Positions 25,744-34,185 of a stretch of 49,922 nt of DNA are shown one piece after another. The notes beneath the pieces are model-generated. The model did no database searches. It had not been told where the DNA came from and saw only the letters and a list, made by a program, of their open reading frames with translations. The DNA lies in the NCBI GenBank assembly GCA_021791715.1, contig JAJYWB010000042.1:1-49922 (forward strand), written 5' to 3'. How positions within the stretch are numbered: position 1 is the first letter of the stretch; each line of letters starts with the position of its first letter. The position numbers were made by a program, and so were the translations under genes. Source of the stretch: Planctomycetota bacterium (lineage in GTDB: Bacteria; Planctomycetota; Planctomycetia; Isosphaerales; Isosphaeraceae).

Positions 25744-28203
25744 TCACGGAGCTTTACAATCGACAAGCTTCATCGCCGCGAGAATTCCTCCCGCCGAGGT
25801 CGTTCCCGCGGCGATCTCTTCGGGCGTTCCGTAAGCGACGATCGATCCTCCCGAGGGACCCGCGCCGGGGCCGAGCTCGATTAAAAAATCGGCCGCGGCC
25901 CATATGTGCGGATTCGAATCGACGACGACGATCGATCCCCCGGGGGCGATCAGCGTATCGAAAACCTCAAGCATTTTCTCGATCTCGGACGGATGAAGCC
26001 CGGCGCTCGGTTCATCCATCATAAATAATCTCGTCGATGATTTCGCGGGACGCCTGAGCGTCGCCCTCGATTTGGCGAATTGGATCGCGAGCTTAAGTCG
26101 AAGCGATTCCCCGGCCGATCGATCGGCGATCGCGTCTCCCAATCGTAAATAATCGAGCCCCACGTCGCGTAGCGGCCTTAAAAGCGCCTGCAATCGGGGA
26201 CGATTGCGAAAAAACACAAGTGATTCCTGAACCGTCATCTCCAGAACCTCGGCGATCGACCGATCCTGGTAACGGACTTCGAGAATCTCGGCTCGATATC
26301 GCGTTCCTTGACATGTTTCGCATTGCGTTTTAAGATCGGCAAGCAAACGTCGATCGAAAATCGCGGCGCCGCGCCCCTCGCACGCTCGGCATCGGCCTTC
26401 GCGCGAACGAAAGCTGAAATTGTTCGCCGAATAACCGCGTACTTTCGCCTCCTGGGTCTCGGCGAAAACCGTTCGGATCTCGCCGAAGGCGCCGACGACG
26501 GAAGCCGTGATCGAACGTTCCGAAACTCCCGGGTTCGATCGATCGATCCACGCGGCCGAGTCGATCTCGCGTGTCGATCGAAGCTTCGCGGTCGATTTTG
26601 AATCGCTCGAGCTTGAACTCGAATCGCAGGCGGGCGAAGCTGAAATCGACCGACCCGATATCGAGGTTTCGAGCGCCCACGGGCGCAAAGTTTCTTGAAC
26701 CAGCGCGCTCTTGCCCGAACCGCTCGGCCCGATCACCGCGCACAAAACTCCAAGAGGAATCTTTATATAAACATCTTTAAGATTCTTGGCGCAAGCGTTC
26801 TTTATCTCAACGTATCCGTTCGGCTTGCGTCCCGGCCGTTCGCGGAGGGGTTCCGAACGACCCGCGAGGAATCGTCGGGTGATCGATCGGGGTTCGTTTT
26901 CGATTCCCTCGGGAGGTCCCGCGTACACGACTTCGCCTCCTTGATCGCCTCCCCCGGGACCGAGATCGACGAGATAATCCGCCGAACGGATCAGCGATCG
27001 ATCGTGCTCGACGACGACGACCGTGTCGCCTCGATCACGTGCGCGAAGCAATTGCGCGATCAAACGATCGACGTCGGTCGGATAAAGCCCCGCGGCGGGT
27101 TCGTCGAACACGTAGAGCACGCCGACGAGTCCCGGGTTGAGCGTCGCGGCGAACGCGACCCGCCGTTCCTCGCCGCGCGAAAGCGAATCGAGCTCGCGAT
27201 CGAGCGATAAATAACCGAGCCCCAGATCGACGAGATCGCCGATTCGATCCAATATCGATTCCACAATTCCACGTGTTCGAGGATCCGACTGATAAAACTG
27301 CAACCATTTCTGGATATCTTCGATTGATCGCGAAGTCGCATCGGCGAAGTTTCGACCGTCGATACGAACCGCGAGAGCCTGATTCGAGAGCCGATTTGCG
27401 GAATCGCCCGTGAAAAGTTCGGCGGAGGGTTCGCGATATTCGGTTCCGCAACCTCCGCATCTCCAACCGCTTTCAAAAACCCAGTCGGCTTGATCGTCGA
27501 AAAGAATTTTGATTCGTCCCGATCCCGACCGCATCGCCTGCTCGATCGATTCCAGCCGACGCTCGGCGGAATCGCGACCTCGAACGAGCCGGTCGACGAC
27601 CACATCGATTGAAGACATCGTTATATTAACAGATCGAGAGGAATCGAGTTCGACGATCGCGCCGTCGATTCGAGCCCGCGCGAACCCCTGCGAGACGAGC
27701 GAGGCGGCGATCTCGGCGAACGACGACCCCGCGACGATTTCGAGAGGGAACGCGATTTGATAGCGGACGCCTTCGGCAAGCTGATCAATCCTATGAGCGA
27801 TCGACGCCGCGTCTCGAGGGCCGACTTCGCTTCCACATTCCGAGCAAATCACCTTTCCGTTGCGAACAAAGAGCGAGACGAGCAGGGCTTGGATTTCGCC
27901 GATCGAGCCGACCGTCGCCGCCGCCGACCCCCTTGAGCGGCCTCGCGGAGCGGCGATCGCCGCGGGAAGGCCGTCGATCCGTTCAACGTCGGGCTTTTCG
28001 AGCCGATCGAGATACATCCTCGAACGCGCCGAGAACGTTTCGACATACCGTCTTCGCCCCTCGACGAAAAGCGTGTCGACCGCGAGCGAAGTTTTCCCCG
28101 CTCCCCCGACACCCGTCACGACGATGAACCGACCGAGCGGGAGATCGAGATTGATGGACTTAAGATTATGTGTTTTCAAGCCGCGTATTTGGATCGATTT
28201 CAT
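25744..28203 (-). CDS. Short divergent UvrA-family ATPase (UvrA2-like)
   Basis: 819 residues from ATG 28203 (MKSIQIRGLKTHNLK, the standard UvrA opening; the frame is open to 28317). UvrA dimers scan DNA for bulky damage and load UvrB. Present: first Walker A TGVGGAGKTSLAVDT; a UvrB-binding-like region with GFARARIDGAIVEL; Walker B GVLYVFDEPAAGLYP; second Walker A GPSGSGKSALVQET; the complete second zinc finger (CRACEGRG ... CETCQGTRY); and Walker B RLFMMDEPSAGLHP. Odd: both ABC signatures depart from LSGGE (LSRGEERR and RSAGESLR), the first zinc finger keeps only CGGC and lacks its partner Cys pair, and a Ser-rich stretch is inserted after the second Walker A. It is about 120 residues shorter than ordinary UvrA (about 940). 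Likely a paralogue, not the housekeeping protein. Confidence 0.87.
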   Translation of the reverse strand: MKSIQIRGLKTHNLKSINLDLPLGRFIVVTGVGGAGKTSLAVDTLFVEGRRRYVETFSARSRMYLDRLEKPDVERIDGLPAAIAAPRGRSRGSAAATVGSIGEIQALLVSLFVRNGKVICSECGSEVGPRDAASIAHRIDQLAEGVRYQIAFPLEIVAGSSFAEIAASLVSQGFARARIDGAIVELDSSRSVNITMSSIDVVVDRLVRGRDSAERRLESIEQAMRSGSGRIKILFDDQADWVFESGWRCGGCGTEYREPSAELFTGDSANRLSNQALAVRIDGRNFADATSRSIEDIQKWLQFYQSDPRTRGIVESILDRIGDLVDLGLGYLSLDRELDSLSRGEERRVAFAATLNPGLVGVLYVFDEPAAGLYPTDVDRLIAQLLRARDRGDTVVVVEHDRSLIRSADYLVDLGPGGGDQGGEVVYAGPPEGIENEPRSITRRFLAGRSEPLRERPGRKPNGYVEIKNACAKNLKDVYIKIPLGVLCAVIGPSGSGKSALVQETLRPWALETSISGRSISASPACDSSSSSSDSKSTAKLRSTREIDSAAWIDRSNPGVSERSITASVVGAFGEIRTVFAETQEAKVRGYSANNFSFRSREGRCRACEGRGAAIFDRRLLADLKTQCETCQGTRYRAEILEVRYQDRSIAEVLEMTVQESLVFFRNRPRLQALLRPLRDVGLDYLRLGDAIADRSAGESLRLKLAIQFAKSRATLRRPAKSSTRLFMMDEPSAGLHPSEIEKMLEVFDTLIAPGGSIVVVDSNPHIWAAADFLIELGPGAGPSGGSIVAYGTPEEIAAGTTSAGGILAAMKLVDCKAP

Positions 28204-28343
28204 AAACGTTACGCTCGATCGCGGTGGGAATCCTTTAACTCGGGTCCATCGTGGCGTTTCGAGCAGACGAAAACAAGCAGAATTTGCATCGAGACGAAAG
28301 AAGTCGACACTGAACAAACAGTTGTTATTAAGTCGATGTTATT

Positions 28344-29495
28344 TTAAGAAGGAATCGCGGGCCTCGCGTCGAGCAGGCGTTGCCCCGAACTCTCTTCGAC
28401 TTCGAGTTCGACGAGTAGGCGTTCGCGCACCTTTTGAAGCGTCGCTTCGATCGTTTCGGGGGAATCGTCGACGAGGACGATTTGTCCGCCGGCGCGCTTG
28501 TCGTGACCTCCCGCGTTGCCCAATCCTTCGACGACGTGTCGCAACATCTCGCCGCTGTGTAATCCGACCGCGCTTACCCGCGCCGATATTTTCAGGTTCT
28601 TATCGAACACGCCCACGCAAACCGACCAGGTGACTTTCTCGAACCGGATGAAAAAATCGGCGAGTTCGGCGATGATATCGGGCTGGGGAACGGGGCCGCA
28701 CCAGCTAAACACCACGTCTTCATAAATATACGCATTTGAAAGAGCATGATGAAACGTCGCGAAGTAGCTTTGAGGCAGCCTGGTGTTTTTGATCCGCGCC
28801 AGCAGGTCTTTATCGGCGCGGGGGAAAAGCCAGATGAGCGCTCCGTCGTCTTGCGAGCACGCCTCGCGCGGGTATCCCGTCGTTTCGGAATCGATCCCGT
28901 ATAAAAGCGCGGTCGCGAGCCGAGGCGTGACGCCCAAATTTTGTTCCAATAAATAACCCGTGACGATCGTGCTCGTCGCGCCGAATTGCGGACGTATATC
29001 TTGGAACGGAACCCCCTCGACACAACCGGGCGTTTCATGATGATCGAGAACCGCGTGAGGTCGCGCCGCCTCGCTGGCGCGACGCCCCGTGAACGGCTGG
29101 GAATCGACCATCACGATCGCCGTCGATTCATCAATGTTCACATGACTAACCGGCACCAGCGGGATCGCCAAAAGCTTAACCATCGCCTGATTCTCGGCGC
29201 GAGCGATGATGCCGTCGACCGTGAGAATGATCGTTTTACCAGGAAGCTTATTGCGGATCAGGCATTCCAGTCCCATCATGCTCGCGAGCGCGTCGGGGTC
29301 GGGATTGACGTGCGATACCAGAACGACGCGATCGAACGGCTTGATCGTTTCAAGGAACCGTTCCGAGCAATGCCGGCGCGTCGGGACGGCGGTCGCTTCA
29401 ATCGGAGGGTTCGATATTGAAGGTATATCCACGTTGCGTCCAATCGATCGAATCGGGGAAAACCGCTTCGCATCGGCGATCGCGGTGACCTCCAT
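28344..29495 (-). CDS. DHH/DHHA1 family phosphoesterase (NrnA-like)
   Basis: 383 residues, ATG 29495. The DHH domain carries HVNPDPDALASMMGLECL (first metal motif), VMVDSQPF and VLDHHETPG (the DHH motif). The C-terminal DHHA1 domain has GLGNAGGHDKRAGGQI. These residues bind Mn2+ for hydrolysis of phosphodiesters: oligoribonucleotides, pAp or cyclic dinucleotides in characterised relatives. A Leu-rich N-terminal extension of ~45 residues is not part of the domain. Cytoplasmic. It precedes the uvrA-like gene on the same strand by 140 bp. Confidence 0.88.
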   Translation of the reverse strand: MEVTAIADAKRFSPIRSIGRNVDIPSISNPPIEATAVPTRRHCSERFLETIKPFDRVVLVSHVNPDPDALASMMGLECLIRNKLPGKTIILTVDGIIARAENQAMVKLLAIPLVPVSHVNIDESTAIVMVDSQPFTGRRASEAARPHAVLDHHETPGCVEGVPFQDIRPQFGATSTIVTGYLLEQNLGVTPRLATALLYGIDSETTGYPREACSQDDGALIWLFPRADKDLLARIKNTRLPQSYFATFHHALSNAYIYEDVVFSWCGPVPQPDIIAELADFFIRFEKVTWSVCVGVFDKNLKISARVSAVGLHSGEMLRHVVEGLGNAGGHDKRAGGQIVLVDDSPETIEATLQKVRERLLVELEVEESSGQRLLDARPAIPS

Positions 29496-29687
29496 ACCCG
29501 TTTCAGTTTAACCGGCGTCGATCGCGAAACTCCAGTGATCAGGGCTCAAACGCACGCCGCGATAAAATCCGCGATCGCCTTCGTATTCAGGTTTCGACCA
29601 GGAAACATCGCCGTTTCATCTCGTTTGCGCCGATCCGCTCCCGGGAGAACTCGGGACATCGTCGCAAACACGCCTCACCGAATCGAA

Positions 29688-30308
29688 TCAACGCGGCGTG
29701 GAATCGATCCCGGAGGGTCTGGATTTCTCGACCGGTTGATTCTTCGCTCTTCGTTCTTCGATTCGCTTTCGAGAACGTTCACGCTCGGTCTCAAACGTTT
29801 GTTCGGGAGTCTTCTCGACAATCCCGGACGTCGTCGGCGCGGGACGAAACGCTTGATCCACGAGAAGCGTCGACCCGATTAATAATAACACAAGATTGAG
29901 CCTCACGCTCAGTCGATGCAAACGGTCGAAGCGTACCTTGCTCGCCGAGCCCTCGTCTCGCGCCGCGTTTATCGCCGGAATGAGCGATTCGCTTGAATAA
30001 ATCGAAATTAATATCGCAAATGTGATCATCAACGCCTTAAGCGATACCCAAACGCTCCGGTATTCGGGATAAGCGAGCGGCCCGCACACCTCGGCGGGAA
30101 GCGCGATCGTCGTCAGCGTGGTAATCCACGCGTAATAGCGTGGAAAAATCGCCCGCACGAACCGCGCAGCGTCTTCGGCCTCCAAAACGCGAAACACGAT
30201 CGGCGCGATCGCGAACGAAAAAAACAGCAAAATCGCCGTCCACGAAGCCGCCGCAGTCGCCAGCACCGTGTCGAAAAATCGCATCAAAAAAGGAGCGTCG
30301 AGCGTCAT
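29688..30308 (-). CDS. DUF4149 (TMEM205-like) membrane protein
   Basis: 206 residues. Four hydrophobic helices: FFDTVLATAAASWTAILLFF, AWITTLTTIALPAEV, VWVSLKALMITFAILISIY and LNLVLLLIGSTLLVDQ. The family signature IAPIVFRVLEAEDAARFVRAIFPRYY is clear. Function unknown; relatives are small four-helix membrane proteins. The last ~50 residues are charged and probably disordered. Confidence 0.82.
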   Translation of the reverse strand: MTLDAPFLMRFFDTVLATAAASWTAILLFFSFAIAPIVFRVLEAEDAARFVRAIFPRYYAWITTLTTIALPAEVCGPLAYPEYRSVWVSLKALMITFAILISIYSSESLIPAINAARDEGSASKVRFDRLHRLSVRLNLVLLLIGSTLLVDQAFRPAPTTSGIVEKTPEQTFETERERSRKRIEERRAKNQPVEKSRPSGIDSTPR

Positions 30309-30437
30309 GATCGTCTCAAAACCAAATATTATTTATTTGTATGAAAATCTGATTGATTCTCGCTTCACCGCGAAGATCCCCGTAATTCGATGCTTTCAAC
30401 CGAACCCGACGGCGCCCGACGGGATCGATCTTAACAA

Positions 30438-31205
30438 TCATGTCGTGCTCCTAACGATCCTTGGAGGCGCGATTCCCGCGGCCAAACCGCCGTCGACCCC
30501 CCACGTTTGGCCGGTGATCCACGCCGCGTCGTCGCCGAGTAAATACGCGATAACCCCCGCGACTTCCTCGGCGCGACCCACGCGGCCCAACGGGTGAAGC
30601 GATTCGCTCACCGCGCGATTCGCGTCCGAACGCAACAGAGGCTCGGCGAGCGGAGTTTCGGTCAATCCCGGCGCCACGCAGTTGAAGCGAACGCCATATC
30701 GAGCGTAAGTCATCGCCGCCGAACGAACCAGACCCTCGATTCCCCCCTTCGCCGCGGCGATGATCTCATGATTGTTCATCCCCTGGCGAACCGCCGCGGT
30801 GCTTAAAAGCACGATCGACCCCCGGTTTTGCTTACGCATCACGCCGAGAGAAGCCTTACAAGCTAAGAAAGCCGAAATCAGATTCGTCTCGAGTGTCTCC
30901 ACAAAAGTATCAACGCTCGTTAAATGTAATGACTTAAGTTGAATCGAACCGACGCAGTGCGCCGTGCCGTCGAGCGAACCGAAAGCGTCGACGGCTCGTT
31001 CGACCGCGGCTTCGAGATCTTCCAACCGCGTCGCGTCGCCTGAATATGCGATCGCGGAATCTCCCAGTTCGGTCGCGAGCTTTTGGAGCGGTTCTTCGCG
31101 CCTGCCGAACAACACCACGCGATCGCCGCGAGCGACCAATATTCGAGCCGTCGCCGATCCGATTCCCCCCGCTCCTCCGGTAATCAAAACAACTCGCGAC
31201 GCCAT
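30438..31205 (-). CDS. SDR family oxidoreductase, catalytic Tyr not conserved
   Basis: 255 residues; Rossmann fold with the cofactor loop LITGGAGGIGSATA (TGxxxGIG) and VVLFGRREEP, compatible with NADPH through the Arg pair. The NNAG position reads AHCVGSI. The Ser strand is IVLLSTAAV. At the YxxxK position I read NHEIIAAAKGG, so the Lys is kept but the Tyr is Ile. The C-terminal PGLTETPLAEPL and WGVDGGLA are normal. The substitution marks an SDR subgroup with an altered or missing acid/base, so I would not assign a dehydrogenase substrate. Confidence 0.85.
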   Translation of the reverse strand: MASRVVLITGGAGGIGSATARILVARGDRVVLFGRREEPLQKLATELGDSAIAYSGDATRLEDLEAAVERAVDAFGSLDGTAHCVGSIQLKSLHLTSVDTFVETLETNLISAFLACKASLGVMRKQNRGSIVLLSTAAVRQGMNNHEIIAAAKGGIEGLVRSAAMTYARYGVRFNCVAPGLTETPLAEPLLRSDANRAVSESLHPLGRVGRAEEVAGVIAYLLGDDAAWITGQTWGVDGGLAAGIAPPRIVRSTT

Positions 31206-31273
31206 GATGATACACCTGTCGATGACAACCGGACCGAATCGATCGAAACCATTTTCATCCTTTTAGACAGACT

Positions 31274-31395
31274 GTTCGCGAAATCAAGCCGCCTTCGGTT
31301 CGATCGAAATCAAGCCGTCTACGATGTTCGATCGAGATCAAGCCGTCTACGATGTTCGATCGAGATCAAGCCGTCTACGATGTTGGAGCGAGATC
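31274..31395. repeat. 28-bp tandem repeats, about four units
   Basis: The unit gttcgatcgagatcaagccg plus tctacgat occurs twice identically. It is preceded by one unit with a single change, then an earlier shortened unit, and followed by a broken one. It lies between two minus-strand genes, upstream of the SDR gene. There are no spacers, so it is not a CRISPR array. Confidence 0.85.
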
Positions 31396-31450
31396 GACCC
31401 CCGCGATTCGGTTCACCATTCCATTCGTTTTCAATCCGCGAGCACATGAT

Positions 31451-31485
31451 AAAGAGGCCGATCGCTCGTGAGCGATCGACCCCTT
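31451..31485 (-). terminator. Intrinsic terminator of the CxxCH-protein gene
   Basis: On the minus strand the hairpin is ggggtcgatcgct-cacg-agcgatcggcctc followed by TTT, 26 bases beyond the stop at 31511. The stem is 8 perfect pairs extended by further G-C pairs. Confidence 0.75.
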
Positions 31486-31510
31486 CCTATTCAAGACAAT
31501 CGACGATCGC

Positions 31511-33367
31511 TCAGGGATTTCTCCCGCCGTTGCGGTTCATAAGAAGTTCCTGATATGCGTTTAAATCGATTTTGGTTTTTTTCGCGGGTTTCTTCGCCTT
31601 GGTTGTCGCAGCGGACGCGACTGGAGGGGCCGGAACGCCTGGAACTCCGGGAACACCTGGAGATCCTGGAACCGCGGGCGCCGACGCAGTCCTGAGCGAC
31701 GGATCGACGGCCGCCGGAGCGTTGATCGGATCGGCGATCGGCGCCGCTTTCGACGGTTGTCCGCCTGGCGTCGCTCCGCCGCGTCGAGCGGGTAGTGCTC
31801 GCGGTGGAGGAATCACGTCTTCGTCATCATCGCCACGAGGAACGCGGGCGAAATCGGGAGTCGGCTGCGGGATCGCGGCGCCCCTTGATCCCGCGACGGC
31901 TCGCGGATTCATCGCATTCGGCGGAACTGCCGCGGCCTGCGGAGTCATCCCCGCGTACTGAGGCGCCGCCGCCCCCTGAGGCGGCGCAGGCATGCCGCCT
32001 TGGACGGATGGATCGATCCGCTTGCCGGGAACGTACATCCCTTCGGGCAAAAGCGCTCGCCCTCTCGGCGTGTACGACTTGGCGATCTGCTCGGCAAGTT
32101 GTTGATTGGTCGGGAATTGCGTTCCTTCGGGAGGAATCGGATTCACTCCCGAATAACTTCCAGGAAGGATTTGCCCCGGCATCGTTCGACGCCTAGGCTC
32201 GGGAGGAAGTTCGGCCTCGGCCTGCGCCGCGAGCGCATCGGCTTCGGAGGCGCCGTTTCCGTCGTTCATCGCGGCGCGAGCTTCTCTGGGCAAACGCTCG
32301 ACGGCGAAGCCCGCTGCGGGAGCGACGCCGCGACCCCGAGCCTGCCCGGGAGCGTTTTCGGGCGCCATGCCGACCGACGGATCGAAACCCCCTCCTGAGC
32401 TTGTTCGACGCGTTTCCGCGCCGCGCTGAGGACGAAGTTTACTCACCCAGGTCGATATAATTTGATAATACGGGTCGTTTTGCCCCCCCAGGATCGAGCG
32501 TTTGAGCGACTTGTGCGGCATCAACAAACTCGTGAGCAATTCGCTCTTCTCGAGCCGATCGGGATCGATCAACCGCAAAGTCGCGTCGAGATTCACCCGC
32601 AGCTCGTCGCCTCGAATCGAACGACCGCCGCGGATCTCGATCAAACGAAACTCTCCGTTAAACCGTTCATTATGGCAAGATGCGCACTTATTTTGAAGAA
32701 TCGGGTGAATAATCGTTGAAAACTCTTGTGCACGTTTAACGGCGAGGGGAGGGGGGAGATCGAAGACGACGGGAACGTCGGCGACGCCGAGTTCTCGCTT
32801 GGCCGCCTGGATGGCGACGGGATCGAGCGCCGGGGGGGGCGCGGCCGCGGCGGGATCGAGGCTCGTTCTAACGACGTCGGCGTCGTGGTTGGAAGCGACA
32901 CGTTCGGCGTCGGCGTCAAGCTTTGCGATCATCGCCTGCGCGATCCGATCTTTGGGAGCGTATTTCACGACGGCTTCGAGTTCGGCGCGCGCTTCGTCCG
33001 TCAATTTCTCTTTAAGGCACCAACGCGCGAGCTTTAAATGCTCGTCGGGGTCGCTATCGGGGAATTGGTTGAGTCGATAGAGATAGAGATCGTGGAGCGA
33101 GCCGAAGCTCATCACCAGATCGGACTTGGGGAAATCGAAACCGCCGAATTTTTGCCGAATCGCGTAATGCGTATCGTCGCGTTCCGAGAGAATTCCCTTA
33201 AGAACGCGACCGTCGGACAACAGGTGCACCGTCTTGGACGGCGCCGCGGCCGCGGCCGCTACGGGACGGCGCGCTCGAACGTCGGACTCCTGGGCTACCC
33301 CGCGGGAGGTCCAGATCAGTCCAAGAGCGACCAGCCCCGTCGTCAAATATGAGATTTTGGTAGACAT
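31511..33367 (-). CDS. Exported planctomycete protein with one CxxCH motif and Pro/Ala-rich tail
   Basis: 618 residues. Signal peptide LTTGLVALGLIWTSRGVA. An SH3-like strand segment follows (HLLSDGRVLKGILSERDD, HYAIRQKFGGFDFPKSD), then a short helical segment about 110-150 (DEARAELEAVVKYAPKDRI, TPR-like). Next is the motif HPILQNKCASCHNERFNG (about 240), typical of planctomycete c-type cytochrome domains, where the two Cys bind haem and the His ligates iron. From about 330 to 600 the chain is low-complexity Pro/Ala/Gly (PGVPGVPGVPAPP) and ends in basic KAKKPAKKTK. Probably periplasmic; a redox role is inferred from CxxCH alone. Confidence 0.83.
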   Translation of the reverse strand: MSTKISYLTTGLVALGLIWTSRGVAQESDVRARRPVAAAAAAPSKTVHLLSDGRVLKGILSERDDTHYAIRQKFGGFDFPKSDLVMSFGSLHDLYLYRLNQFPDSDPDEHLKLARWCLKEKLTDEARAELEAVVKYAPKDRIAQAMIAKLDADAERVASNHDADVVRTSLDPAAAAPPPALDPVAIQAAKRELGVADVPVVFDLPPPLAVKRAQEFSTIIHPILQNKCASCHNERFNGEFRLIEIRGGRSIRGDELRVNLDATLRLIDPDRLEKSELLTSLLMPHKSLKRSILGGQNDPYYQIISTWVSKLRPQRGAETRRTSSGGGFDPSVGMAPENAPGQARGRGVAPAAGFAVERLPREARAAMNDGNGASEADALAAQAEAELPPEPRRRTMPGQILPGSYSGVNPIPPEGTQFPTNQQLAEQIAKSYTPRGRALLPEGMYVPGKRIDPSVQGGMPAPPQGAAAPQYAGMTPQAAAVPPNAMNPRAVAGSRGAAIPQPTPDFARVPRGDDDEDVIPPPRALPARRGGATPGGQPSKAAPIADPINAPAAVDPSLRTASAPAVPGSPGVPGVPGVPAPPVASAATTKAKKPAKKTKIDLNAYQELLMNRNGGRNP

Positions 33368-33467
33368 GGTGGCGGGACCGTAATCATGCTCGCCGATCGC
33401 GTCAAGGCGAGTTTGGGATCATTTCTCCGTTCAGGCCTCGCATCCCCGAAAGATCAAATGATCGAGA

Positions 33468-33722
33468 TCACTTTCCCCAGTCGACCACGCGATAAGGTAA
33501 AACGCGATCCGGAAAAGCTCTAAACGCCCTTTCGGCCCACTTTTTCCGGGTTCGCCGCCAATCTACCAATAAATTCACGACATTTAAAAAATATAGATGT
33601 CCGTTCTTTTTGCTTTCGAGGGCGAACCTCCGGGAGAAACCCTTTAAGTAAACTCCGGCTACGAGGCCGTTATTTCGGTTGATCATCGCAAAGATCATAA
33701 TGCGGATCACGAGTAGGTTCAC
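33468..33722 (-). CDS. Small hypothetical protein or fragment
   Basis: 84 codons. The middle and end look protein-like (NGLVAGVYLKGFSRRFALES, HLYFLNVVNLLVDWRRTRKKW, PYRVVDWGK), with hydrophobic/basic alternation not expected from chance. The first residues (MNLLVIRIMIFAMI) have no ribosome site. It may be the C-terminal remnant of a larger gene whose upstream part has decayed. No family recognised. Confidence 0.3.
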   Translation of the reverse strand: MNLLVIRIMIFAMINRNNGLVAGVYLKGFSRRFALESKKNGHLYFLNVVNLLVDWRRTRKKWAERAFRAFPDRVLPYRVVDWGK

Positions 33723-33852
33723 CCTTTTATGTTTTGTTCGGGTCGATTCATGTGAACGCTCCGTGTGTTCTGAGGAGTTCTTCCGCGGCGGATTCGCCTG
33801 ACCGCTTCGAATTCGACTTTTCCGGCGTTTTTTGATTCGTTTTGATCAACGG

Positions 33853-34040
33853 AAAACGGCCGAGGCCGAAAGCGCCTCGATGAACTCGACGTACGCCCCG
33901 AATAAATCGCCTTGAAACGGCAACGCATAAACCAAAACCTTGCCCGCTATTTGCCCGCCTGAGTTGTTTTGGGATTTTGGAAGACGACTCTTTTTGATCG
34001 CGTGGATGCACCCCGAAATCGCGTGAAATCGGTCCTACAG
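33853..34040 (-). pseudogene. Open-frame remnant without start codon
   Basis: A minus-strand frame bounded by stops reads ISGCIHAIKKSRLPKSQ, then GGQIAGKVLVYALPFQGDLF and GAYVEFIEALSASAVFR before TGA near 33853. It has coding-like composition but no ATG, GTG or TTG at a sensible place. Together with the frame at 33468 it suggests eroded genes next to the tRNA. Function unknown. Confidence 0.25.
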
Positions 34041-34111
34041 ACTCGCCATAACTCTTGTTTCTTGCTGGTTTTGAGGCGACTTGAGGGGGGATGATGGAAG
34101 ATGCGTGAAAT

Positions 34112-34185
<74 letters not shown>

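Larger units (their letters stand above)
33368..34111. other. Gene-poor stretch between CxxCH gene and tRNA-Met
   Basis: Contains only the two low-confidence minus-strand fragments listed at 33468 and 33853. I see no repeat, promoter pair or RNA in the remaining bases. Confidence 0.4.

Noticed and set aside
31274..31395. 28-bp repeats as a CRISPR array
   Set aside because: The 28-bp length is typical, but there are no spacers between units.
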